Below are positions 10,229 to 18,954 of a DNA stretch of 64,000 nucleotides, piece by piece. Source of the stretch: Moritella sp. Urea-trap-13. GTDB taxonomy: Bacteria; Pseudomonadota; Gammaproteobacteria; Enterobacterales; Moritellaceae. The notes beneath the pieces are model-generated. The model had not been told where the DNA came from and searched no databases. It worked only from the letters and a program-made list of their open reading frames with translations. How positions within the stretch are numbered: the first letter of the stretch is position 1; each line of letters starts with the position of its first letter. Where the stretch lies: positions 124,001 to 188,000 of the forward strand of contig NZ_PJCA01000031.1 in assembly GCF_002836355.1 (NCBI RefSeq), in the 5' to 3' direction. A program made the translations under genes and the position numbers.

Positions 10229-13200
10229 TGACCACTGCCTATCAAGTCGGGGGGACTGTTTCGGCTGACACCGCTATTTATGTTGAACGTGCAGCAGATA
10301 ATGAGCTTTATCAAAGTCTCCACGATGGCGAATTATGTTATGTCTTTAATTCGCGGCAAATGGGCAAGTCCTCTTTATTACTGAATGTAAAAAAACGTTT
10401 GCAAGCAGATGGCGTGCTTTGTTGTTTTATCGATTTAAGTCGTATTGGTAGCGTGAACATTACGCTGCAACAATGGTACGCGGGCATTGTTTCTGAATTA
10501 TGGCGAGGTTTTGGTTTAGCCAGCGGCAGAGCGATGTTTGAGTGGTGGCAAGCGCTAGGTGATTTATCACCCGCACAAAAATTATCATTGTTTATTGAAG
10601 AACAATTATTGCTGCAATACCCAGAACAAAAAATTGCTATTTTCTTTGACGAAATTGACAGCATACTTAGCTTACCGTTTGCTGCGGATGATTTTTTCTC
10701 TTTACTCCGAGCCTTCTATAATAAGCGGGCTGATGACAAACGTTTTAATCACCTTACCTTTGCTTTTTTTGGTGTCGCACTGCCTTCAGATCTTATTTGT
10801 GATAATAAGCGTTCACCTTTTAATATTGGTAAAGCGATAGCATTAGAAGGGTTTAATTATAAAGAGGCACTTCCTTTTACTGCAGGCCTGATTGCAACGC
10901 ATCTTGATAGTAAAAAGATATTACAGCGTATTTTGTTTTGGAGTAATGGTCAGCCTTTTCTAACCCAAAAAATATGCCAGCTACTGACGCGGGAATCGCC
11001 AAATCGGAACGTCATAGATGAACAGCTGTGGGTCGATGAACTCGTACATGTCAATATCATTGATAACTGGGAAAGTAATGATAACCCTGAGCATTTAAAA
11101 ACTATTCGTGACAGATTATTGCTTGATGAAACAAACAGCGTACAGCACTTAACGACATTGATGCAAATACTGACCGCGCCTGAAGGTGAAGTCGATGTTA
11201 AAGCGCTTAATGGCTTTAACCGTCTTTACCTCACTGGACTTGTCGCCAATGTCGGAAATAAAGTCTGTGCACGAACGCAAATTTACCAAACTATTTTTAA
11301 TCCTACATGGTTACAAAAGCAATTGGACCACAGCCGGCCCTATGGCCATAAATTGCGTCTTTGGCAACAGTCGAACCAAACAGATGAGCAGTGGTTATTG
11401 CCAAGTGTCGCGTTAGAGGCGGCGAAAACATGGAGTAAAGACAAACATTTATCTGAGGTCGATTATCAATTCCTTTCTGCAAGCCAAGATAAAGTCAGCC
11501 AAGAAGTACATGTTTGGAATCAACAATTACAATCTGAAATAGAGCAAAGAAAAACAGCGCAAACGGCACTTAAACTGGCATTACAAGCCGTTGAACAGGC
11601 AAAGCGCGAAGCAGAGAATGCCAATAAAGCTAAAAGTGAATTTTTAGCGCGGGTGAGTCATGAAGTAAGAACCCACTTAAATAGTATTCTTGGCATCAGT
11701 TATATTGCTCAACAGCAAGAATTTAATCAAAATGGCAATACCCCCGTCAGTCGTATTAATCGTGTTGCCAATTATATGCATGGCATTGTTAATGATATGC
11801 TCGACATTGATCGTCTCGAAAAAAATGAATTAGTGTTAACCAAAGAAACCTTTTATATTGATGATGTTATTGATAAATTAGTGACGGTTATCACGCAACC
11901 TATTGCAGATAAAAACCTTACTTTACAGGTGAATTACCCTGCCGTGTTATTACCTGCTGTTATCGGTGATCCACTGCGATTAACGCAACTATTGTCAAAC
12001 CTGTTAACTAATGCCATTAAATATACCAGCCACGGGCTCATTACTTTAACCATCAAGTTATTGCAACCCGTTGTTAATGCAGCACCATTGAACAATGACG
12101 CGGGGCAAAAGTTTAGCTTAGGCTTTGAGGTGAGCGACAGCGGTGAGGGCATAGGTGAATTCGCGTTTGAAGGCGAAATTAATAGTATATCTACACAATC
12201 GGTAACCTTGGGTATTGGTTTAAAACTCTGTCATAAGCTCGCAAACATCATGCATGGGCAACTGCACATTAAGAGTGTTCCGCAACAAGGTTGTTGTTTT
12301 TATTTTTCATGTGACTTTGATTCGCCAGTCCTAGCACAAGACCTAGAATACAATATAAAAAATGTATATCGGTCTAAACCTAAAAGAATAGTGCTGCTAG
12401 ATAGCCCTTTAATTCAGCCCATCAAGCAGCAGTTAATGTTATTAGGCCACGATGTTGCCGTTTGTTCGGTAACCGAGTTAGCCTGCGAAACGCTAACTCA
12501 TGTTGATATACTGATTGCTGGTGCCGCTGAACTACAGTCACAAACTGAATTATTACAACAGCTACATATCCATCCGAAATTGCAGATCATTCCCTTACTC
12601 CGTCACAGTGATAGTTATCCTCACTGGCTGAGCGTTTTAGGTTATAAACAGCGGTTAAACTTGCCTTGCAGTGCTCGGCATTTAGCACAGACGTTAAAGG
12701 TACTGTATAAACCTGAGCAGCTCATTCAAAACTCTCAAAGCGAATCACAAGCAGTTAAAAATAAGCAAACAGCGACAGTGCTTGTTGTGGATGACGATGA
12801 GATTAACCAAGAAATTGTCACCGAGTTATTACACAGCATTGGTCTAAACGTCGATGTGGCGAATAATGGTCTAGCGGCATTAAACGCAATTAAAGCTAAA
12901 GCATATCAATTGGTACTCATGGATATTGAAATGCCAGTGATGGGTGGTGAGCAAGCTTTACAAGAAATTAAAAAACTAGCCATGCAGCCGTTATATCAAC
13001 ACCTTAATACATTACCTATTATTGCGTTAACCGCACACGCTCTGCTAGATGACAAAAAGAAATACCTGCTAGCAGGCATGAATGATTATATTGGTAAACC
13101 TGTTGAACCTAGTTTGCTTGTTAACGTGGTGAGACAGTGGTTACCCCATGAAAATACTCCGCATATGCCACCGAAAGACTGTGTTGTAAATGGTTTAAAT

Positions 13201-13815
13201 CAGGCATCAACCGCGTCAGAACACATGACTATCGAAGCCACAAATATGGCTGTTGCAGGTATCGATATACCCGCTGGCTTAGTACGTTGTAATGGCAATA
13301 CCGTTTTATATACGAAAATACTGCAACAATTTGCTCATCAATATAGCGCTGGATTTGGCATGCAATACGAGAGTATTAAAGCGCTGAAACAGTTTATTCA
13401 TAGTATCAAGGGTAGTTCCGCTAACATAGGTGCTGTGCAGCTTAGTGCACAGGCGAGTGATATTGAACAGCAGCTCAATTCAACTGGTATGATCGATAAC
13501 AGTACGCTAAAAACCTTTAATGCTACCCTTCATATAACTTGTGAAAATATCTTGGCAAGGGTTAACGAACAGACGAAACAAGTACCTAGTAGCATTGAAA
13601 TGAATAGCCAAAGGTATAATGAGTTATGCAAAAAGTTACTCCATGAGTTGCTTTTTGCAATCGATGAAGATCATGCTGAAGCTATGTACTTAAGTGAAAA
13701 GCTTGTCGAGACCGAAGACAATAGAGCAGTAGCTATTGAAGACGCGATGAATTGTTTTGATACCGAACAAGTCAAAGTTTTATGTCGTGATTGGCTCTCT
13801 ACGTTAACGGACTAA
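10228..13815 (+). CDS. AAA-like ATPase fused to hybrid histidine kinase, receiver and HPt
   Basis: A 1195-residue soluble kinase whose sensor is an AAA_35-type ATPase: Walker A NSRQMGKSS at 41-49 and intact Walker B IFFDEID at 138-144. The end of the ATPase module has KHLSEVDYQFLSASQ, a pattern I associate with AAA_35/WD40 STAND-like proteins. A coiled coil (about 425-465) leads to HisKA, His478 in VSHEVRTHLNS (Thr-His where Thr-Pro is usual). The HATPase has NLLTNAIKYT and DSGEGIG, but a short lid and GIGLKL instead of GTGLGL. Next come a degenerate receiver without a phospho-Asp, an intact receiver (Asp899 in MDIEMPVMGG) and HPt His1058 (HSIKGSSANIG). No output domain is present. Confidence 0.88.
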   Translation: MTTAYQVGGTVSADTAIYVERAADNELYQSLHDGELCYVFNSRQMGKSSLLLNVKKRLQADGVLCCFIDLSRIGSVNITLQQWYAGIVSELWRGFGLASGRAMFEWWQALGDLSPAQKLSLFIEEQLLLQYPEQKIAIFFDEIDSILSLPFAADDFFSLLRAFYNKRADDKRFNHLTFAFFGVALPSDLICDNKRSPFNIGKAIALEGFNYKEALPFTAGLIATHLDSKKILQRILFWSNGQPFLTQKICQLLTRESPNRNVIDEQLWVDELVHVNIIDNWESNDNPEHLKTIRDRLLLDETNSVQHLTTLMQILTAPEGEVDVKALNGFNRLYLTGLVANVGNKVCARTQIYQTIFNPTWLQKQLDHSRPYGHKLRLWQQSNQTDEQWLLPSVALEAAKTWSKDKHLSEVDYQFLSASQDKVSQEVHVWNQQLQSEIEQRKTAQTALKLALQAVEQAKREAENANKAKSEFLARVSHEVRTHLNSILGISYIAQQQEFNQNGNTPVSRINRVANYMHGIVNDMLDIDRLEKNELVLTKETFYIDDVIDKLVTVITQPIADKNLTLQVNYPAVLLPAVIGDPLRLTQLLSNLLTNAIKYTSHGLITLTIKLLQPVVNAAPLNNDAGQKFSLGFEVSDSGEGIGEFAFEGEINSISTQSVTLGIGLKLCHKLANIMHGQLHIKSVPQQGCCFYFSCDFDSPVLAQDLEYNIKNVYRSKPKRIVLLDSPLIQPIKQQLMLLGHDVAVCSVTELACETLTHVDILIAGAAELQSQTELLQQLHIHPKLQIIPLLRHSDSYPHWLSVLGYKQRLNLPCSARHLAQTLKVLYKPEQLIQNSQSESQAVKNKQTATVLVVDDDEINQEIVTELLHSIGLNVDVANNGLAALNAIKAKAYQLVLMDIEMPVMGGEQALQEIKKLAMQPLYQHLNTLPIIALTAHALLDDKKKYLLAGMNDYIGKPVEPSLLVNVVRQWLPHENTPHMPPKDCVVNGLNQASTASEHMTIEATNMAVAGIDIPAGLVRCNGNTVLYTKILQQFAHQYSAGFGMQYESIKALKQFIHSIKGSSANIGAVQLSAQASDIEQQLNSTGMIDNSTLKTFNATLHITCENILARVNEQTKQVPSSIEMNSQRYNELCKKLLHELLFAIDEDHAEAMYLSEKLVETEDNRAVAIEDAMNCFDTEQVKVLCRDWLSTLTD

Positions 13816-13886
13816 GACCATTCACCAAGACCTATAACCTAAGCCAGTCAGGTGGTTGTAGCGTTGTAATCAATAAGAGACAGGTA

Positions 13887-14270
13887 ATGAAGAAAATAAA
13901 AATAATCGCGATTGATGACCAAGCCGAAAATCTACAAATGATTGTACAAATGCTAAAAGATGACTACTCAGTGATCGCTTCGATTACGGGCAACATGGCA
14001 ATTGATTTAGCTAAAAAACACGCTGACGCGGCTGTCATATTACTTGACGTGTTTATGCCTGATATCAGCGGTTTTGATGTATTAAAACAATTGAAATCGT
14101 GCCAAGAAACTCAGCATATTCCTGTGATATTCGTGACAGGTGTTAATAGTGAGCAAGACTATGCACAAGGCCTGTCGTTGGGGGCATATGACTTTGTTTT
14201 AAAGCCAATCAGCCCAACGTTGTTAAAAAACAGAATACGCCATTGTATTAATAACCATGCCTGTGAATGA
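13887..14270 (+). CDS. Single-domain response regulator (CheY-like receiver)
   Basis: A 127-residue stand-alone receiver. It has the acidic pocket IDDQAEN near the N-terminus, phospho-Asp in LLDVFMPDISGFD, the switch Thr in VIFVTG and conserved Lys in LKPIS. The ATG at 13887 is chosen over the longer frame at 13791 because GACAGG precedes it and the product then starts at the domain boundary. It lies 71 bp after the AAA-kinase gene on the same strand and is the obvious terminal receiver of that phosphorelay. With no DNA-binding or enzymatic output, it must act by protein contact, or shuttle phosphate elsewhere. Confidence 0.9.
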   Translation: MKKIKIIAIDDQAENLQMIVQMLKDDYSVIASITGNMAIDLAKKHADAAVILLDVFMPDISGFDVLKQLKSCQETQHIPVIFVTGVNSEQDYAQGLSLGAYDFVLKPISPTLLKNRIRHCINNHACE

Positions 14271-14281
14271 CGGTTTGCTCA

Positions 14282-15745
14282 TCAGGTTTGATTTTCGCCT
14301 TGACCAAAACGGTAGACAAGCTTAGTTGTCGTCACGTGGTCATTAGTACTTGAACTCGTGCCTATCGCGTAACGCCAGTCGCCTTGTAATGCCCAATTAC
14401 TGTTGATTTGATAATGTAACCCTAGCCCTGAATTAACCTGAAACTCTTTCTTTTTACGATCCATATCTTTCATGCTTTCACCAATACCAGCGGTAACGAA
14501 AGGTCTTAAAGGTGTGTCACTATTAAAGTAATAGAGCGCATTAACGCTGTAATTTTCGTATGTTGTAGAGACTCTGCTTTGTGTATCGGTGAGCTCGGCT
14601 CGGGTGTAAGTTAAGTGTCCTGAGAATGCGGGTGAAAAGTGCAAGCCAAGTGAGAATGAAGCGCCCATACCAGACTCTAATTGCCAATACTCTGATGGTG
14701 CTACATAACTCATACCTGCCGATATACCGACAATGCTATAAGTAACAGGATCGTTGTTAGTATGAGAGTAATAGTTTGTTTTCTTTTGCAATGAGCTTGA
14801 TGTCGCACCTATTGCATATTGGACTTGAAATTTGTAGTGACGCTCAGATACACCGTTGGCTAATGCAACATCGTCAACACCAATAAATCCAGTACCTGCG
14901 GTAAATATTTGAGCTCCGGCGAGATGGTTTACCCCATTACCAAGGCCGTCGACGGGGTCGAGGAAAAACAGCGTTGTGTTGCCAAGTGCTGAAGACCCCC
15001 AAACAGTGCCGCCACTTAATCTTATTTCTTGTTCTTTGTTGTACGCCCATTCCCCATATACCCAGCCTAATATAGGCGTTACAAATAAATCTTGAATTGA
15101 CGGCGTTTCAGCAAAGGCTTCAACACCATACTCCCAATAGAAAGTAGACATCAAGGTGGAGTACATAAATGCATCCCATTGTCGATAACCTGATTTACGA
15201 GCAGACTGGTAATACACGCCGCCAAAATACGGGTGACCAATATAGTTAATTGCTGCAAGGTCTCTGTCCCATACAGGCCCTTGGCGTACATTGTCCCACC
15301 ATTTTTCATGTAACGGTTCCCCATTACTTTTCCAGTGTGTAACCGATTCAGGCAGTAAGGCGAGGGTGCCTGCTACGCCTAAACCATATGCACCGATAGA
15401 CTTGGTTTGAGACCATAACCTTTGACTGTCCTCACCATTTTTAGGTGAGAAAAGAGATACACGATAGGGATTATCGTAAGTGCTTTTCATTCGTGGTTCT
15501 TCTTCCCAAGCACTGTTCGTTGCCTTTTCATCAGCGTAAATAGTCAAATGTTGTACATCCTGTTCGGTGACTATGGTCGTATTTATTACGCCTGGTAACC
15601 AAGCGCCCGACTGCACAAACCAACTGGCATCATCCGCCATTGAATCAATTGCTGTGTTTTCATCGTATTTATCTTGCGAAAAACTAAGCATAGGTAGGAG
15701 GATAATAGCTATAAGCATGGCGGATTTTAGTCGGTTACATTTCAT
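14282..15745 (-). CDS. DUF3943 outer-envelope protein with C-terminal barrel
   Basis: A 487-residue exported protein. The signal peptide is about residues 1-23 (hydrophobic core LIAIILLPMLSF). The central block GHPYFGGVYYQSARKSGY and FYWEYGVEAFAETPSIQDL is the signature of DUF3943. The last 170 residues are alternating beta-strands ending LVYRFGQGENQT, consistent with an outer-membrane barrel. AGGGAAG precedes the start. It is convergent with the receiver gene (11 bp between stops). It diverges from the small barrel gene at 16052, with which it shares paired CACACAT promoter elements. The molecular role of DUF3943 is not known to me. Confidence 0.85.
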   Translation of the reverse strand: MKCNRLKSAMLIAIILLPMLSFSQDKYDENTAIDSMADDASWFVQSGAWLPGVINTTIVTEQDVQHLTIYADEKATNSAWEEEPRMKSTYDNPYRVSLFSPKNGEDSQRLWSQTKSIGAYGLGVAGTLALLPESVTHWKSNGEPLHEKWWDNVRQGPVWDRDLAAINYIGHPYFGGVYYQSARKSGYRQWDAFMYSTLMSTFYWEYGVEAFAETPSIQDLFVTPILGWVYGEWAYNKEQEIRLSGGTVWGSSALGNTTLFFLDPVDGLGNGVNHLAGAQIFTAGTGFIGVDDVALANGVSERHYKFQVQYAIGATSSSLQKKTNYYSHTNNDPVTYSIVGISAGMSYVAPSEYWQLESGMGASFSLGLHFSPAFSGHLTYTRAELTDTQSRVSTTYENYSVNALYYFNSDTPLRPFVTAGIGESMKDMDRKKKEFQVNSGLGLHYQINSNWALQGDWRYAIGTSSSTNDHVTTTKLVYRFGQGENQT

Positions 15746-15778
15746 GTTGTTCTTCCCTAAAGTGTTTTTATGTTGCTA

Positions 15779-15832
15779 ATTCTAGAGGGATTTAATAAGC
15801 ATTGATGTGTGTTTTTTGTTTTTGAATGTGTG
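15779..15832 (-). promoter_or_regulatory. DUF3943 promoter: two CACACAT elements 21 bp apart plus -10
   Basis: On the minus strand, CACACATTC begins at 15832 and CACACATCA at 15811, exactly 21 bp apart. A -10-like TAGAAT lies at 15784-15779, with a poor -35 covered by the proximal element. Two other promoters nearby have the same geometry. Confidence 0.65.
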
Positions 15833-15903
15833 TTTATTCATTATTGACAAGGTGGCAGGGGAGAAGGCTGCTACACAAAACGCAACATACACTCTCGGCC
15901 TCG

Positions 15904-15960
15904 ATTCACACATTCGCCACCACTATTCACACATACGTTAGCGCACGTGCTCTTTATGAT
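15904..15960 (+). promoter_or_regulatory. Promoter of the 16052 barrel gene: two CACACAT elements 21 bp apart plus -10
   Basis: ATTCACACATTC (15904-15915) and ATTCACACATAC (15925-15936) are direct repeats at a 21-bp period. TATGAT at 15955-15960 is the likely -10. The -35 position overlaps the proximal repeat, as at an activator-dependent promoter. Confidence 0.65.
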
Positions 15961-16051
15961 AGCGCCAACAAACTTAGTGAGCCTAACAAGGCAACTTAGA
16001 TAGCCAGTTAGCATTGGCAACTTAACTCAATATTTAAAAGGTAAATAACTC

Positions 16052-16753
16052 ATGTTTAATAAAATAACGTTATCTCTGGCTATGTTGTCACTGCCTATGC
16101 ACGTTTCAGCTGATGTTTCAGAGGAAGACATTGATTTTTCTAACCCAACCTCGGTTTATTCCGCTTTTGATGTGAATGCAGGCACGGATGGTGTGGCATT
16201 AGGTTTAACGTTGGCTGGGGAGTTGAGTGACAATTGGGCATTTTTGAGCAAATTAGAATTACGTGAAAATACCGATATGCTTCGTGTGCGTGGTGCGGCT
16301 GTTGCGAATGATATTGGTACTGGTTTTATGCTTGATTATATAAAGCACAACGATTTTCACATCGATATTGAAGACAGTAAGAGTGAAACATTAGTTATCA
16401 ATGCAATGCAAGTTTTGCCATTCAATGATGGAAAAACGATGCTCGTGCCTATTGTTGGTATAGGTTATACCAACAATGATTTTGCTCGTAGCAGCACTAA
16501 TATCTGGATGGCACAATCGATGATTATCCATAATTGGACCGATAACATCTGGACTAATTTTACGCCCATCTGGACGAATAGTTTCAGCGATATGGAAATG
16601 AAGAACGGCATGGCTAACCAGCGCATCAAAAGCTTCGATATGGAATTTGTTGCCGGCTATCGATTCAGTGGTAATCAAAATGTTCGTTTACACCTAAACC
16701 ATAACGAAGACAACAAAACAGAAACGTGGGCAGCCTATACCTACGCTTTTTAG
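16052..16753 (+). CDS. Small outer-membrane beta-barrel protein, unknown function
   Basis: A 233-residue protein with a signal peptide cut after about residue 20 (SLPMHVSA-DV). It then has amphipathic beta-strands (WAFLSKLELREN, KSFDMEFVAGYRF, QNVRLHLNHNED) and ends in the aromatic WAAYTYAF; a terminal Phe is usual for barrels recognised by the Bam machinery. AAAAGG precedes the start. It is monocistronic, sits between the DUF3943 and alkyl-sulfatase-like genes, and carries the same promoter elements as both, suggesting co-expression. No family recognised. Confidence 0.75.
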   Translation: MFNKITLSLAMLSLPMHVSADVSEEDIDFSNPTSVYSAFDVNAGTDGVALGLTLAGELSDNWAFLSKLELRENTDMLRVRGAAVANDIGTGFMLDYIKHNDFHIDIEDSKSETLVINAMQVLPFNDGKTMLVPIVGIGYTNNDFARSSTNIWMAQSMIIHNWTDNIWTNFTPIWTNSFSDMEMKNGMANQRIKSFDMEFVAGYRFSGNQNVRLHLNHNEDNKTETWAAYTYAF

Positions 16754-16845
16754 TTCGCAGGCTTGTGATGAGGTGTTAGCGGTGGCACGTCTATGTGCCT
16801 GTGTTCTGTGGGGCAAGGTTGTCAATGTCGTTGCCACTACATATA

Positions 16846-16901
16846 AATCACACATTCATCACTCGTTAACACACATCAATTAATGCTCTTATCTTTATAC
16901 T
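16846..16901 (+). promoter_or_regulatory. Alkyl-sulfatase-like gene promoter: two CACACAT elements 21 bp apart plus -10
   Basis: CACACATTC starts at 16849 and CACACATCA at 16870 (21 bp). TATACT at 16896-16901 is a good -10. It starts 26 bp from the proximal repeat start, against 27 at the other two promoters. Confidence 0.65.
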
Positions 16902-16975
16902 GGATATCAATCAAGGCACATACACAACTTAGTGCCTTAATAAACAAAACAGTTAACGCATACATAGGAAATATT

Positions 16976-18811
16976 ATGAAAAAATTTATTTTATCGGTTG
17001 TTACAACAAGTTTATTAACAGCAACAGCAGCAATTGCACAGGAAAAAAATGCATCTAACTTTACTTACCCACAAGGTGTCTACAATGGGGAAGTCGTCAA
17101 CCATGCTACTTATGAAAGTGGTGGTATTGTCAATGCAAAGCTCATTGAGAAATTAGCATTAACGCAACCAGAAGCACCTTATGTTACCAAAGTTGACGAT
17201 GGTATATGGGCGATTGTGGGCTACCATTGGGGCTATAAAGCGGTCATCGAAGGTGAGAATGGCTTAATCATTTACGATACCGGTGACGATATCGAAGAAG
17301 CTGAAGAAATTATAACGCTGATTAAAACGTTTAGTGATAAACCGATTAAAACCGTTATTTATAGCCATGCTCATTATGCCTTTGGTACACAAGCTATCGT
17401 CGATGCTTATGGCGACGACATTACTGTTATTGGTCACCCGGCTTTGAATGCGAACATTCTCGAAAGTGGTGGTTTAGGCGCTGCAATACCAGAACTAAGC
17501 CCAACCCTATTAGCGAGAACCTTAGAGCAGTTCTCTATGCTGTTACCTGAAGAAGGGCCAGATGCTAAAGCACCAACGCCTGTTGGTAAAACAAAAGGTT
17601 TTGTTCCTGTTAATACGCCAGTGACTCATGGTCAAGCAATGACGGTTGATGGTGTTGAGATGGTTTTTTATACCGATTATGACAGTGACACAAATGATCA
17701 GACGATTGTTTATTTGCCTGAATCTAGAACCGTATTGAATAATCACTTGTGGCCGACATTCCCTAACGTCTATACCTTACGTGGTTCAGTTTACCGTGAC
17801 CCGACTGATTGGGCTGGTGGTATCAAATTGATCCGAGACCTTAATCCTAAGCACCTTATTAATACGCACTCGGTGAACATTAGTGGTGAAGAAAATGTCC
17901 AGCAAGCGCTGTCGGGTTATTACGATGCCATTATGTATCTCTATGACCAAACGCTACGCGGAATTTTGCATGGTAAAACACCTGAAGAGTTACGTTATTG
18001 GGTTCAAATGCCGAAAGATCTAGCTGAGCAGCCTAATAATTTAATGGCTTATGGCGAATTATCTTATTATCCAGCATACATCTATAATTATGCGCTGGGT
18101 TGGTTTGGACGTGATACCGAAGTATTGAATCGCATAGCTCCTGATGAGCAAGCGCAGAAAATTATTGAAGGTTTTGGTGGCCCTAAAGCAGTCAAAGCGG
18201 AACTTAAAAATACATTAGAAACGAAACAGTATGCTTGGTCGGCTGAATTAGCTGGCTATCTTGTTAAAGTCATGCCGAATGATCAAGAATCTCGTCAATT
18301 GCTGGCGGATGCGATGCGTCAAATGGGCTATAACACAGAAGCGAGTATTCCGCGTTCATATTATCTGTCTAAGGCGTTAGAAATGGAAGGGAAGATACAT
18401 ATTCCTGCGATAATGTTTACCGGTCCTGAATCTGTTTTAGGCTTCCCTGCTGCAACCACGGTTGAGCAGTATCGAGTTCGTCTTGACCCTAAGGTGAGTT
18501 ATGGTGAATATCAACTATTAGCGATAGAAATGGGTGATGAAAACTCTGGCGTAATGGGGATGCATGTACGAAGTGGGGTTGCTGAGTTTATTACAGACCT
18601 TAGCCAATACTCGCAAAAGCCTGATATGACAATCAAGATGTCTATGGACGCTTGGGCTGGTTACTTTGTTGGTGATATTACGCTTGATGAGTTATTGGTT
18701 CGCAAAGATGTCAAGACTAGCGACAAAACGGATGTGAAACGCTTCTTTGGTATGTTTGATCAAGTACATCCAAGTAAAGCAGCGCTTATCCCTGCATCTA
18801 CTTTGCAATAA
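16976..18811 (+). CDS. Alkyl-sulfatase-like metallo-beta-lactamase-fold protein, degenerate metal site
   Basis: A 611-residue exported protein resembling SdsA1/BDS1 alkyl sulfatases. A signal peptide is at 1-21 (TAAIA-QEK). The MBL domain spans about 70-340, then a dimerisation domain and a C-terminal SCP2-like domain. Family SdsA enzymes cleave long-chain alkyl sulfates in the periplasm using two zinc ions. The usual HxHxDH motif reads His131-Ala-His133-Tyr-Ala-Phe (SHAHYAFG), so the Asp and third His are missing. LYTLRG-like NVYTLRGSVYRD and a later THSVNISG are present. TAGGAA precedes the ATG at 16976; the in-frame start at 16883 lies in the promoter. It may be inactive, single-metal, or act on another substrate. 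Confidence 0.8.
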   Translation: MKKFILSVVTTSLLTATAAIAQEKNASNFTYPQGVYNGEVVNHATYESGGIVNAKLIEKLALTQPEAPYVTKVDDGIWAIVGYHWGYKAVIEGENGLIIYDTGDDIEEAEEIITLIKTFSDKPIKTVIYSHAHYAFGTQAIVDAYGDDITVIGHPALNANILESGGLGAAIPELSPTLLARTLEQFSMLLPEEGPDAKAPTPVGKTKGFVPVNTPVTHGQAMTVDGVEMVFYTDYDSDTNDQTIVYLPESRTVLNNHLWPTFPNVYTLRGSVYRDPTDWAGGIKLIRDLNPKHLINTHSVNISGEENVQQALSGYYDAIMYLYDQTLRGILHGKTPEELRYWVQMPKDLAEQPNNLMAYGELSYYPAYIYNYALGWFGRDTEVLNRIAPDEQAQKIIEGFGGPKAVKAELKNTLETKQYAWSAELAGYLVKVMPNDQESRQLLADAMRQMGYNTEASIPRSYYLSKALEMEGKIHIPAIMFTGPESVLGFPAATTVEQYRVRLDPKVSYGEYQLLAIEMGDENSGVMGMHVRSGVAEFITDLSQYSQKPDMTIKMSMDAWAGYFVGDITLDELLVRKDVKTSDKTDVKRFFGMFDQVHPSKAALIPASTLQ

Positions 18812-18822
18812 ACACGATGAGA

Positions 18823-18860
18823 ACAAGGGCGTTTCTTTAAGTGACGCTCTTGTATTTATG
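18823..18860 (+). terminator. Probable terminator after the alkyl-sulfatase-like gene
   Basis: ACAAGGGCG (18823-18831) pairs with CGCTCTTGT (18845-18853) through one G-T wobble, followed by a T-rich stretch. Confidence 0.55.
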
Positions 18861-18877
18861 TTTTTAACCTTTTATAC

Positions 18878-18906
18878 CTCTGACAGATAATTATAGCTCT
18901 GACAGA
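18878..18906 (+). repeat. Direct repeat CTCTGACAGA, 19-bp period
   Basis: CTCTGACAGA occurs at 18878-18887 and again at 18897-18906, 48 bases before the hydrolase start. It could be a paired regulator site for that gene. It differs from the CACACAT elements upstream. Confidence 0.45.
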
Positions 18907-18954
18907 GAGTTAAGTTATTAAATAAACTTAACGCTAGATAGGAAGGACTAGGCT

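Noticed and set aside
8918-14270. Anti-phage (NLR/STAND) defence system
   Set aside because: AAA-like ATPases are present, but no effector such as a nuclease, TIR, protease or pore is fused or adjacent; the outputs are phosphorelay domains.
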